NCBI GenBank assembly: GCA_009694515.1
Contig: SHUV01000002.1
Location: 38,038-102,037 of the forward strand
Origin: Candidatus Planktophila sp.
Lineage (GTDB): Bacteria > Actinomycetota > Actinomycetes > Nanopelagicales > Nanopelagicaceae
Direction of reading: 5' to 3'
Length of the DNA stretch: 64,000 bases
The translations under genes and the position numbers were made by a program. The notes beneath the pieces were generated by a model. The model made no database searches. It saw only the letters and a program-made list of their open reading frames with translations, and was not told the DNA's origin. Positions 8,561 through 16,194 of this stretch are shown one piece after another (within the stretch, counting starts at the first letter, position 1; the number at the start of each line of letters is the position of its first letter).

Positions 8561-9057
8561 TGATGGCACGTAACAATGGTTTAGATACCCCACGCGAGAC
8601 TCGTCGATCACTTCGCGCAAATTATGATCCCGAGGCTTTCGGTCGGCTATCGGAGAAGTTTGCTCGCTTTTTGGGGACTGCTCGCTTCTTGGTATACATG
8701 ACAGTATTTGTGCTTAGTTGGGTGATCTGGAACGCGCTCGCTCCACGAGATCTGAGATTTGATGATTTTCCATTTATCTTTCTTACTCTTATTCTCTCTT
8801 TGCAAGCCTCTTACGCAGCTCCACTCATTCTGCTTGCCCAAAATCGCCAGGCAGATAGAGATCGCATCTCACTTAATGAAGATCGCGCACAGAATGCTCG
8901 TAGTATCGCCGATACTGAATATCTAACCCGTGAACTTGCCAGCCTACGAATTGCACTAGGTGATGTTGCTACGCGCGATTACTTACGCAATGAGCTGGGT
9001 GATCTTGCTAAAGAGATTGTGGAAGAGTTACGCAAGCCCAAGTCTGACGCCAAGTAA
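8560..9057 (+). CDS. DUF1003 family membrane protein
   Basis: A 165-residue protein with an N-terminal soluble stretch containing FGRLSEKFARFLGTARFL. Two close TM helices follow (about 45-63 and 75-95, with the conserved PFIFLTLILSLQASYAAP). A C-terminal helix rich in charged residues is probably coiled coil. This is the DUF1003 pattern. Its function is unknown. It is translationally coupled to the MgtE-N/CBS gene, which suggests a shared role in cation sensing or membrane stress, an inference from position only. Its last 30 bases overlap the convergent mrp gene. Confidence 0.88.
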   Translation: MMARNNGLDTPRETRRSLRANYDPEAFGRLSEKFARFLGTARFLVYMTVFVLSWVIWNALAPRDLRFDDFPFIFLTLILSLQASYAAPLILLAQNRQADRDRISLNEDRAQNARSIADTEYLTRELASLRIALGDVATRDYLRNELGDLAKEIVEELRKPKSDAK

Positions 9058-10146
9058 AGATTTCTCGCGCACAATCAGCTTGCCAACGATCTCGTTGATC
9101 ACTTGAGCACTTGGACTTTCAGGAGCCGAAATAACTACCGGGCTTCCACCATCTCCACCTTCGCGAAGTTCGGGGCTAAATGGAACTTTTCCGAGCAGGG
9201 GAACATCTGATCCAACCAATTGCGATAGCCGTTTAGAAGTTTCTTCTCCCCCGCCTTCGCCAAAGAGTGATGTAAGTTCACCACACTTGGCACATGGGTA
9301 GGCTGACATATTTTCAATCACGCCAATAACACGTTGGTGAATCTGATGAGCAATTCGTCCTGCTCGCTCTGCAACCTCGGCTGCTGCAATTTGTGGAGTT
9401 GTCACAACGACAATCTCTGATGTGGGAACTAATTGCCCTAGTGATATTGCAAGATCTCCAGTTCCAGGCGGAAGATCGATAAAGAGCAGATCAAGATCGC
9501 CCCAATAAGCATCTGATAAGAGTTGTTCAAGGACGCGATGCAGGAGTGGGCCACGATAAGCAATGGCATCAGAGCGTTCAGGTTTAAACATCTCCATTGA
9601 AACAGTCTTCACACCGAAGGATTCAAGTGGAATAAACATTTGATCTATTGCTGTGGGGCGCTGGCCTATCAAGCCCATCAGGCGGGGAATTGAGTGGCCG
9701 TAGACATCAGCATCAAGAATTCCAACACGTAGCCCTTTCTGGGCAGAGGCAACTGCCAAGTTTGCTGTCAGTGATGACTTTCCGACCCCACCTTTTCCAG
9801 ATGCAACACCAATTACGCGAGTCAGTGAATCAGCTTGCGCAAATGAAATAAAACTTTCGCGTCCATTACGAAGCAACTTTTTAATGTTTGCCCTCTGCTC
9901 TTCATCCATCACTCCAAAAGTGATGAAAACTTCAGAGACTCCATCAACTGCTAGGACAGCCTTCTCAATATCGGTTGTCAGACGATCCTTCATAGGGCAG
10001 CCAGAGATAGTAAGCAGAATTTCTAGCTCGGCCGTTTTTCCATTGTGCGCAACTGATTTAACCATGCCCAGTTCAGGCAGAGCTCGATGGAGTTCTGGGT
10101 CTTGCACAGTAGCAAGTGCTGCGTGAATGAGTTCTAAGGTGCTCAT
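9028..10146 (-). CDS. mrp: Mrp/ApbC-type iron-sulfur cluster carrier ATPase
   Basis: A 372-residue protein. Residues ~1-85 are a MIP18/DUF59 domain (TISGCPMKDRL). The deviant Walker A ASGKGGVGKSS is at about 117-127, and LLFIDLPPGTGD is the Walker B/switch region. The CAKCG pair is the bridging Fe-S site. The protein carries 4Fe-4S clusters to apo-enzymes in the cytosol. It overlaps tatB (ATGA). The 30-base overlap with DUF1003 at its 3' end is convergent and real in both frames. Gene order htrA-tatB-mrp is a common actinobacterial arrangement. Confidence 0.93.
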   Translation of the reverse strand: MSTLELIHAALATVQDPELHRALPELGMVKSVAHNGKTAELEILLTISGCPMKDRLTTDIEKAVLAVDGVSEVFITFGVMDEEQRANIKKLLRNGRESFISFAQADSLTRVIGVASGKGGVGKSSLTANLAVASAQKGLRVGILDADVYGHSIPRLMGLIGQRPTAIDQMFIPLESFGVKTVSMEMFKPERSDAIAYRGPLLHRVLEQLLSDAYWGDLDLLFIDLPPGTGDLAISLGQLVPTSEIVVVTTPQIAAAEVAERAGRIAHQIHQRVIGVIENMSAYPCAKCGELTSLFGEGGGEETSKRLSQLVGSDVPLLGKVPFSPELREGGDGGSPVVISAPESPSAQVINEIVGKLIVREKSLLGVRLGLA

Positions 10147-10448
10147 AGGAGATCGGGATCGATCTGTGCTTTTGTCTTTAATTTCTTTGGATTGCTATCT
10201 TCTTCGAGGACATTGGCTAACTGTTTTTTGATAAATGTCTTTGGATGTAAGTCTGAAGGCTGTAAATCTTCAAAACCTGGGCCTAGGTTCTCTTTGAGTT
10301 CATTAGTGGCTGTGGATGCAAAGTTTTTGATTTTCTTCACCATCTTTGCCGCATCGACGGCGAACTGTGGCAATTTATCAGGACCCAACAGAATCATCGC
10401 AAGGAGAGCGAGCCCGATTACTTCACCAGCACCAAAATCAAAGAACAT
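10143..10448 (-). CDS. tatB: Sec-independent translocase subunit TatB
   Basis: A 101-residue protein with one N-terminal TM helix (residues 3-22), then LLGPDKLPQFAVDAAKMVKK, the TatA/B amphipathic helix with its hinge GPDKLP. A charged flexible C-terminus follows. The long tail and the position downstream of an HtrA protease favour TatB over TatA. It would form the substrate receptor with TatC, which is not in this window. Its stop overlaps the mrp start. A TAGACT box lies 9 bases upstream of its ATG, so a very short leader is possible. Confidence 0.85.
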   Translation of the reverse strand: MFFDFGAGEVIGLALLAMILLGPDKLPQFAVDAAKMVKKIKNFASTATNELKENLGPGFEDLQPSDLHPKTFIKKQLANVLEEDSNPKKLKTKAQIDPDLL

Positions 10449-10468
10449 AATATGGAGAGTCTATCTCT

Positions 10469-11587
10469 TTACTCTGATGCAGTCAGAACCAGTATGGCGC
10501 TCTTGCTCTCAGATCCACGCTTGTAGATCACTTCTACCTTATCGCCCACGTTCTGCGCACGAATTGCAACAATCAACTCTTCGGCTGACCCAATCGCGCG
10601 TCCACCAAATTCAATGATGATATCTCCAGCCTTAAGCCCAGCCTTCTCTGCGGCTCCACCTTTGACTATTGCAACACCTGTCTTTGCAATGAGGGCGCCC
10701 TCACCTCTGTAGTTCATCTCAACCGAGATTCCGATAACAGGATACGTAGCTTTGCCATTCTTAATTAACTGCTCTGCAGTCTTGCGTGCTTGATTAATAG
10801 GAATCGCAAATCCAAGACCGATAGAACCGGTTTGAGACCTTGCTGAAAATCCAAGGGAGGCAATGGCAGAGTTCACACCAATGGCTGAGCCTGTCGCATC
10901 GACAAGTGGTCCGCCTGAGTTTCCAGGGTTAATTGCCGCATCAGTTTGCAGCGCGTTGATAAATGAATTGTCTTCTCGCGATTCTCCGGCAGTAACTGCG
11001 CGATCCTTAGCACTAATAATGCCGAGTGTTACTGTGCCAGTGAGTCCCAGTGGCGAGCCAATAGCAATTACTGAATCGCCCACGGCAACTTTATCGCTAT
11101 CTCCAAATTGCAAGGCTTTGAGAGTTGCACCAGAAATTTTAAGTACTGCCAGATCATATGAACTATCTCGACCTACTACCTTCGCTGAATACTCAGACCC
11201 ATCATTAAGTCTGACGGAGATTTCCCCACCACTTTCAACTGATCCAGCAATCACATGGTTATTTGTCAGGATGTAGCCAGTACTGTCGATTACAAATCCA
11301 GAACCAGTTGCACCACCATTTTTTGATTTTGCTTCAATGGAGACAACTGATGGAAGAACACGTTGGGCGATTTCGGCGACAGATCCAACCGGGCGTTCGA
11401 TTGTCGATGAAGATTTAACAAGATTTACCGAACGCCCAAAGAGTGATCCGGTAGAGGAAGCAGTAAATGTACCTGCAATAAGACCCACACCGAGGGCAAG
11501 AACGATTGCAGATTTAAGAGAGATTGTTTTATTCAAGCCTTTTGGAGCGGGTGCTTCCCACCACGGCTTGCTATCAAAATCGCTCAC
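10469..11587 (-). CDS. HtrA/DegP-like membrane-anchored serine protease with PDZ domain
   Basis: A 372-residue S1C protease. A cytosolic N-terminus (~25 residues) precedes one TM helix (ISLKSAIVLALGVGLIAGTF). The trypsin-like domain has catalytic His in NNHVIAG, Asp in SSYDLAVLKI and Ser in GNSGGPL. One PDZ domain ends the protein (VKGGAAEKAGLKAGDIIIEF). It degrades or refolds damaged extracytoplasmic proteins. The start is a GTG at 11587 with a GAGG Shine-Dalgarno 8 bases upstream, one of the leadered genes here. In mycobacteria sigE and its anti-sigma gene precede htrA; neither is present. Confidence 0.9.
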   Translation of the reverse strand: MSDFDSKPWWEAPAPKGLNKTISLKSAIVLALGVGLIAGTFTASSTGSLFGRSVNLVKSSSTIERPVGSVAEIAQRVLPSVVSIEAKSKNGGATGSGFVIDSTGYILTNNHVIAGSVESGGEISVRLNDGSEYSAKVVGRDSSYDLAVLKISGATLKALQFGDSDKVAVGDSVIAIGSPLGLTGTVTLGIISAKDRAVTAGESREDNSFINALQTDAAINPGNSGGPLVDATGSAIGVNSAIASLGFSARSQTGSIGLGFAIPINQARKTAEQLIKNGKATYPVIGISVEMNYRGEGALIAKTGVAIVKGGAAEKAGLKAGDIIIEFGGRAIGSAEELIVAIRAQNVGDKVEVIYKRGSESKSAILVLTASE

Positions 11588-11628
11588 TGAAATAACCTCA
11601 CTCTATGAAACGTACTAGCTGAATTCTG

Positions 11629-12255
11629 CTACAACTTCGTTGCAAGCAACAAACCATCACCGATTGGAATCAGTGATGTCACCCACGAATCAGTGTCGGC
11701 CTTTACGGCTTTTCCTGCCTCACGCAGAGCAATGGTCTTCGGATCGCGCTGGGCTGGGTCCGGAACCTTGCCACCACCATAAAAATTATCAATGACAAAG
11801 ACGCCACCACTTCGCAAGATTCTATGAGCCTCAGAGATGGCAAAGCTTAAATCTTCTGGGTTATGTCTAAAGACAACCAGGTCATAGGCGCGATCGGTGA
11901 GCTTTGTCATGACATCCATGACCGCGTTGGTAATAAATCTAATTCGAGTCTGCGCGATTTCTGCCTCGGATAGAGCAATCTTTGCAATCGTCGTATGTTC
12001 CATCTCATCATCTATCGATGTCAGAGTTCCACTTGCAAGCATTCCCTCAAGTAGCCAGAGTGAGCCAACTCCAGATCCTGTTCCAATTTCAACTACTGAC
12101 TGGGCCTTAATTTGATGAGCAAGTTGGCGCAGATATGCACCTGTACCTTGGGAGACATCGATGACTCCATTTTCTTCTCCTCGTGCACGCGCCGCACTTT
12201 TCACAGTGCCTTCTGCAATAAATGTCTCTGCATAGGTATGTGGGTCAATGTTCAT
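11629..12255 (-). CDS. SAM-dependent O-methyltransferase
   Basis: A 208-residue class I methyltransferase of the O-methyltransferase family 3 type. The SAM-binding motif VVEIGTGSGVGSLWLLEG is near residue 60, the acidic SIDDE follows, and the YDLVVF and FVIDNFYGGG strands come later. It would methylate a small hydroxylated substrate in the cytosol. ATG 12255 overlaps the aminopeptidase stop (ATGA), which selects it over an in-frame ATG 18 bases upstream. A similar gene lies next to sigE in M. tuberculosis (Rv1220c, from memory). The substrate is unknown. Confidence 0.86.
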   Translation of the reverse strand: MNIDPHTYAETFIAEGTVKSAARARGEENGVIDVSQGTGAYLRQLAHQIKAQSVVEIGTGSGVGSLWLLEGMLASGTLTSIDDEMEHTTIAKIALSEAEIAQTRIRFITNAVMDVMTKLTDRAYDLVVFRHNPEDLSFAISEAHRILRSGGVFVIDNFYGGGKVPDPAQRDPKTIALREAGKAVKADTDSWVTSLIPIGDGLLLATKL

Positions 12256-13676
12256 GAAAGAGACACTATCCAATCAATGAATAAACGCACGCCGAAACCA
12301 GTGCCGCCCTTCACATTTTCTCCAGAGTCATTTTCACTGCGCCCTGTTCCGGCGATATCTAGGTGCACCCAGCGGCTGTCTCCAACAAAATGTTCGAGAT
12401 ATAAGGCTGCGGTGACTGATCCGGCAGAGTAATCGCCCTTATCTGCTGCGTGATTTAGGTCTGCCACATCACTGTCGAGAGAATCTGCGTAATCGTCAAT
12501 GAGTGGCATATGCCAGACCCGTTCGCCACTTTCTTCGCCGATCTCCATCAATTTCTTAGCAAGTTTTTCATCGCGCGAGTAAAGGGCGGCGTATTGACGG
12601 CCTAGTCCTAACGTTGCAGAACCTGTCAGGGTTGCAATATCAATCAGGTAATCCGGATCGAGGTTTGCCACCGCATATGCAAGCCCGTCAGCAAGAACGA
12701 GTCTTCCTTCGGCATCTGTATTAATGATTTCGACAGTGGTGCCGCCATATTGCGTGATGACATCTGATGGTCGCTGCGCACTACCCGAGAGTGCATTTTC
12801 GGCGCACATCATCAAGACAGTTACTCGCACTTTGGGTTGTAATTGTGGAAGTGCACTGATAGTTGCAAGGGCGGCAGCCGCCCCTGCCATATCACTCTTC
12901 ATCGCTGTCATAGATTCATAGGGGCGCTTAAGTGAAACACCGCCGGTATCAAAGGTGATTCCTTTTCCAACAATGACTACATGAGGAAGCGCTGCGGCCG
13001 AGTTGCCACGCATCCTTGGAATATATGAAAGTTCAATAAAGCGTGGTCCCGGTGTTGGTGAGGAGTTTCCTACGGCGCGCAGCCCACCAAATTCGGCAAG
13101 TTGCTTGCCGGCCAATACTTTGATCGCCAATCCACATTCATCTGCAATCTTCTTCGCCTCTTGCGCCATCCACAGTGGATTCTTAATATTTGATGGCGTA
13201 TGAACCAGATCTCGCGCGGTATAGAGCGCTTTTGCCATGACCGATGCGCGAGTAACGACTTTTTCATCAAGGGTTGCAATACCAATCCTTGGAATCTCAA
13301 CTTCCTTGCCTGTCTTTAAGCTCCACGAATACGCACCCAGAAGAGCTGAAACTCCATGCGCTTTAATTTCAGAAGCGCTTTCGGCACAGAGTGAAATAAT
13401 CTCTATTGCTTTACCACGCACCTTGCGCCCGATAGTTGCGCCGGCAGTGCGATAAGAAGTAAGGGATTGATCTCCGAGGCCAAGAAGATAAAGGCGATCA
13501 ACTGTGGCATCATCGTGAAGAACAGGAATCTCGTTTACTTCTCCCGCTTTACCAGTTGGCGTAAAGAATGAAACTTCATCAACCAGGTTTATTTCAAAGA
13601 ATTTTTCGATTTTACTGAGTAACTTCTTGCTTCCAACAAATGTGATTTCGCCATCTTTGGATTGGATGTATCCCAC
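12252..13676 (-). CDS. pepA: Leucyl aminopeptidase (M17 family)
   Basis: At least 474 residues. The M17 metal and catalytic residues are present: VGKGITFDTGGVSLK, MKSDMAGAAA and the signature NTDAEGRLVLADGLAYA. It removes N-terminal residues from peptides, probably as a hexamer needing two metal ions. The annotated start is GTG 13676, but the frame is open further upstream and encodes ELDSLIGADVLVVG, which resembles the normal N-terminus of the family. No ATG, GTG or TTG exists there, only an ATT at 13733. The true start is therefore uncertain. It is coupled to the methyltransferase gene by an ATGA overlap. Confidence 0.88.
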   Translation of the reverse strand: MGYIQSKDGEITFVGSKKLLSKIEKFFEINLVDEVSFFTPTGKAGEVNEIPVLHDDATVDRLYLLGLGDQSLTSYRTAGATIGRKVRGKAIEIISLCAESASEIKAHGVSALLGAYSWSLKTGKEVEIPRIGIATLDEKVVTRASVMAKALYTARDLVHTPSNIKNPLWMAQEAKKIADECGLAIKVLAGKQLAEFGGLRAVGNSSPTPGPRFIELSYIPRMRGNSAAALPHVVIVGKGITFDTGGVSLKRPYESMTAMKSDMAGAAAALATISALPQLQPKVRVTVLMMCAENALSGSAQRPSDVITQYGGTTVEIINTDAEGRLVLADGLAYAVANLDPDYLIDIATLTGSATLGLGRQYAALYSRDEKLAKKLMEIGEESGERVWHMPLIDDYADSLDSDVADLNHAADKGDYSAGSVTAALYLEHFVGDSRWVHLDIAGTGRSENDSGENVKGGTGFGVRLFIDWIVSLS

Positions 13677-13747
13677 TACAAGAACGTCTGCTCCGATAAG
13701 AGAATCTAATTCAGGAGCAACTGCGTGAAGAATTTCTTCGGTCCGCT

Positions 13748-13927
13748 CTACTTCTTAATAAGAGCAACCGCGGCCTCAAGGGCTGCGCTCAGGTTGTTAG
13801 CTTCCTGAGGATTAAGTTCAACGACCAGACGGCCTCCACCTTCGAGCGGAATGCGCATGACGAGTGAGCGCGCTTCCTTGGTGACTTCCATGGGTCCATC
13901 ACCAGTACGAGGTTTCATAGCTGCCAT
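13748..13927 (-). CDS. DUF3117 family small protein
   Basis: A 59-residue protein beginning MAAMKPRTGDGPMEVTKE and continuing with VMRIPLEGGGRLVVEL, which is the strongly conserved actinobacterial DUF3117 sequence. The function is unknown; it is a small beta-rich cytosolic protein. The start at 13927 is fixed by the family N-terminus and by a strong Shine-Dalgarno 8 bases upstream; the open frame above it is not coding. Its stop lies 71 bases before the GTG used here for pepA, within the region where the pepA frame may really begin. Confidence 0.9.
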   Translation of the reverse strand: MAAMKPRTGDGPMEVTKEARSLVMRIPLEGGGRLVVELNPQEANNLSAALEAAVALIKK

Positions 13928-13935
13928 AGTGGGGA

Positions 13936-13941
13936 CTCCTT
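13936..13941 (-). promoter_or_regulatory. Shine-Dalgarno site of the DUF3117 gene
   Basis: AAGGAG on the minus strand, 8 bases before the ATG at 13927. It is one of the strongest ribosome-binding sites in the window and decides the start. Confidence 0.7.
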
Positions 13942-14014
13942 GTGACGATGCGGACGGGCGTGAACAGTAGGGAGAAGTATCTCGCAGAATGAGCCCGGGG
14001 TGAAATCGAGTCAA

Positions 14015-14206
14015 TTACATGCCCAAAAAGGCGGTGAGCCGCTTCTTTCCGCTTTCAATCACGGCGATAACCGATTTCTCAGGGACTGATAGGAGCGCTG
14101 CAATTTCTGCACTGCTCTTGGATCGAAGGTAATGCAAGGTGAGGATGAATCGCTCTTCCTCAGGTAGCGAGGCGAGCAACTGCGCCAGTGTTTGAGGGTT
14201 ACTCAC
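14015..14206 (-). CDS. Small sigma-70 region-4-like HTH protein
   Basis: A 63-residue protein. TLAQLLASLPEEERFILTLHYL, then SAEIAALLSVPEKSVIAVIESGKKRL, is the pattern of sigma-70 region 4 of ECF factors (LPxxxRxxxxLHY, then an HTH). There is no region 2, so it cannot be a complete sigma factor. GTG 14206 is chosen because the region upstream is not family-like and a TAATCT box ends 7 bases before it. It may bind -35 DNA or act on RNA polymerase as a partial sigma or decoy; this is inference. It lies between an SRPBCC protein and DUF3117. Confidence 0.7.
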   Translation of the reverse strand: MSNPQTLAQLLASLPEEERFILTLHYLRSKSSAEIAALLSVPEKSVIAVIESGKKRLTAFLGM

Positions 14207-14213
14207 GGGATAC

Positions 14214-14219
14214 AGATTA
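14214..14219 (-). promoter_or_regulatory. Sigma-like gene -10 box, leaderless layout
   Basis: TAATCT on the minus strand ends 7 bases before the GTG at 14206. It supports the short 63-residue form of the downstream protein. Confidence 0.4.
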
Positions 14220-14246
14220 CTCGGTGAGGTAGTAATTGTTGAGTGC

Positions 14247-14696
14247 TTAGTGAAATGAACGTGCGAATCGTGCGAGGGATATGCGTACACCCACATAGAG
14301 AAAAGGGGCAATTAGCAAAAAGAGCACTCGCGGCGCCACGATTGTTTCTGACCAATCAAAGCGCGTGGAATGTGCACCTTCTTCGGTGAGAATGAAAGAA
14401 CCGCTTCCCTTAAGAATCCTTCCATGATGATCAACATCGCATCGAGCTGGCTCCTCCCAACGAGTTACGGTCATGAGGTCCAGTAATCCTGGTGACTTAA
14501 TTCGAGGATAGAACTTGTGAAGTGGCCCAGTAAATGCAGCAATCGAAGTGCCAACTCCTGAAGTGCGCTCTGATGTTACCCAGACTTTTGTTTGCAGCAT
14601 CCACTGCCCTTGTGAAGGCCAATCCGCAATTGCCTTCCACACTTCTATCCGAGGTGCTGGAATTGTGAGCGAAATTGCCAGAGTGTTTGTAGCCAT
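14247..14696 (-). CDS. SRPBCC/START-like protein with C-terminal membrane segment
   Basis: A 149-residue protein whose first strand and helix (LAISLTIPAPRIEVWKAIADW) and later GPLHKFYPRIKSP fit the SRPBCC (polyketide cyclase/START) lipid-binding fold. After the fold a hydrophobic stretch, APRVLFLLIAPFLYVGVRI, suggests membrane attachment. It follows the LOG-family gene with no spacer (stop TAG immediately followed by ATG), so the two are cotranslated. The ligand is unknown. Only the fold is assigned with confidence. Confidence 0.75.
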   Translation of the reverse strand: MATNTLAISLTIPAPRIEVWKAIADWPSQGQWMLQTKVWVTSERTSGVGTSIAAFTGPLHKFYPRIKSPGLLDLMTVTRWEEPARCDVDHHGRILKGSGSFILTEEGAHSTRFDWSETIVAPRVLFLLIAPFLYVGVRISLARFARSFH

Positions 14697-15236
14697 CTAC
14701 TTTTTTCCGTGTGCAAAAGCGAGCGCTTGCTCAACAGTAGTAGTCCAATGCAAGAGATCGCGCATTCCGGGTTTCACAAAGTTCTCATTTTCTAGATGTT
14801 TGACCAATGTATGGAGCGGCTCATAAATACCATACGGGTCAAGAATGATCACTGGCTTATCGTGGAATTTCAGATAACGCCCAACCCATATTTCAAAGAG
14901 TTCTTCCAGAGTACCGAGCCCGCCGGGAAGGGTAATGAAGGCATCGGATAGGTCTTCAATCTTTGCCTTACGGGTGCGCATAGAGTCGACCACAATTAAT
15001 TCATCGCTCTCGTGATCTGCGAATTCAATATCTACTAACTTCTGTGGAATCACCCCGATGGTGCGCCCTGCTTTACTTCGAGCTCCACGTGAAATTGCGC
15101 CCATGGCAGAGATATGACCGCCCCCTGAAACCAATTCGGCGCCGCTCTCGGCGATGCCGGCGCCAAGTTCAAAGGCTAGGTCTATATATTTCGAATCAAT
15201 CGACGGTGATGAAGAACAAAACACTGCAATGCGCAT
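14697..15236 (-). CDS. LOG-family protein (TIGR00730, cytokinin riboside 5'-phosphate phosphoribohydrolase-like)
   Basis: A 179-residue Rossmann-type protein. Its markers are VSGGGHISAMGAISRGAR and LPGGLGTLEELFE; the PGGxGTxxE motif defines the LOG group. Members hydrolyse N6-modified AMP or other nucleotide 5'-monophosphates to base and ribose-5-phosphate; older annotations as lysine decarboxylase are wrong. The start ATG 15236 is 7 bases after a TATCCT box and 30 bases from the divergent dapD start. An analogous gene lies near dapD/dapE in M. tuberculosis (Rv1205, from memory). Confidence 0.87.
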   Translation of the reverse strand: MRIAVFCSSSPSIDSKYIDLAFELGAGIAESGAELVSGGGHISAMGAISRGARSKAGRTIGVIPQKLVDIEFADHESDELIVVDSMRTRKAKIEDLSDAFITLPGGLGTLEELFEIWVGRYLKFHDKPVIILDPYGIYEPLHTLVKHLENENFVKPGMRDLLHWTTTVEQALAFAHGKK

Positions 15237-15243
15237 GCCGCAC

Positions 15244-15249
15244 AGGATA
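15244..15249 (-). promoter_or_regulatory. LOG gene -10 box, leaderless layout
   Basis: TATCCT on the minus strand ends 7 bases before the ATG at 15236. It lies back to back with the dapD box, 5 bp away. Confidence 0.42.
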
Positions 15250-15254
15250 GGGGT

Positions 15255-15260
15255 TAGGCT
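15255..15260 (+). promoter_or_regulatory. dapD -10 box, leaderless layout
   Basis: TAGGCT ends 6 bases before the ATG at 15267. Any -35 would lie inside the LOG coding sequence. Confidence 0.42.
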
Positions 15261-15266
15261 TGGAAC

Positions 15267-16184
15267 ATGTCTTCATTAGCTCATGGCCACGGAATCGCAA
15301 CTCTTGCCGGCACAACTGTGCTCGATGTCTGGTTTCCTGCGCCGGCACTTGGCGCTCTCGCTGGCGCCCCTGATCCATCATTGCAATCAATGGTGGGCTC
15401 AGATGATGCACGAGGAGTAACTCGAGAGCTAGTCTCGATTGAAATTGATTTAGCGCTTGCTCCAAAGGATGCTCACGATGCATACCTGCGACTGCACCTA
15501 CTCTCACACCGCTTGGTTAAACCACATGGTGCATCACTCGATGGAATTTTTGGATTACTTGCCAATGTTGTCTGGACCTCAGTTGGACCGTGCGCCGTTG
15601 AAGGATTTGAACTTACCCGTGCACGTTTGAAAGCCCAGCATGCTCACGTGAGTGTTATCTCGGTAGATAAGTTCCCACGCATGGTTGATTACGTAGTTCC
15701 AAGTGGTGTGCGTATTGCAGATGCTGATCGCGTCCGTTTAGGTGCCCACCTAGCACCTGGCACAACTGTGATGCATGAAGGATTTGTTAATTTCAATGCT
15801 GGAACTCTTGGAACGTCGATGGTTGAAGGTCGAATCTCTTCCGGTGTGGTTGTTGGAGATGGCACAGATGTTGGCGGTGGTGCTTCGATTATGGGAACCC
15901 TCAGCGGTGGCGGCAAGGAAGTTATCTCGGTGGGAGAAAAGTGCTTACTGGGTGCTAACTCCGGTTTAGGAATTTCACTCGGAAATAACTGCGTCATTGA
16001 AGCCGGTACTTACATCACTGCAGCGGCCAAAGTGAAATTACCTGATGGTGAAGTTGTTAAAGCCGGCACACTTTCAGGTGCAAATGATCTGCTATTTCGT
16101 CGTAACTCACTTAGTGGCGGCCTTGAAGTTGTGATGCGAACCGGTACGTGGGGCGGCCTGAACTCCCTCTTGCATGCCAATTAA
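15267..16184 (+). CDS. dapD: Tetrahydrodipicolinate N-succinyltransferase
   Basis: A 305-residue protein. The N-terminal domain is followed by a left-handed beta-helix of hexapeptide repeats (about residues 165-275, including GRISSGVVVGDGTDVGGGASI and NCVIEAGTYITA). The sequence matches the actinobacterial type of DapD, which succinylates tetrahydrodipicolinate in the meso-DAP/lysine pathway. Catalytic Glu is probably in the MHEGFVNFNAG segment, where the family has HEGFVN. The gene is monocistronic with a leaderless-type promoter and converges on the SpoIID-like gene with 10 bases between. Confidence 0.92.
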   Translation: MSSLAHGHGIATLAGTTVLDVWFPAPALGALAGAPDPSLQSMVGSDDARGVTRELVSIEIDLALAPKDAHDAYLRLHLLSHRLVKPHGASLDGIFGLLANVVWTSVGPCAVEGFELTRARLKAQHAHVSVISVDKFPRMVDYVVPSGVRIADADRVRLGAHLAPGTTVMHEGFVNFNAGTLGTSMVEGRISSGVVVGDGTDVGGGASIMGTLSGGGKEVISVGEKCLLGANSGLGISLGNNCVIEAGTYITAAAKVKLPDGEVVKAGTLSGANDLLFRRNSLSGGLEVVMRTGTWGGLNSLLHAN

Positions 16185-16194
16185 TAATCGAGCG

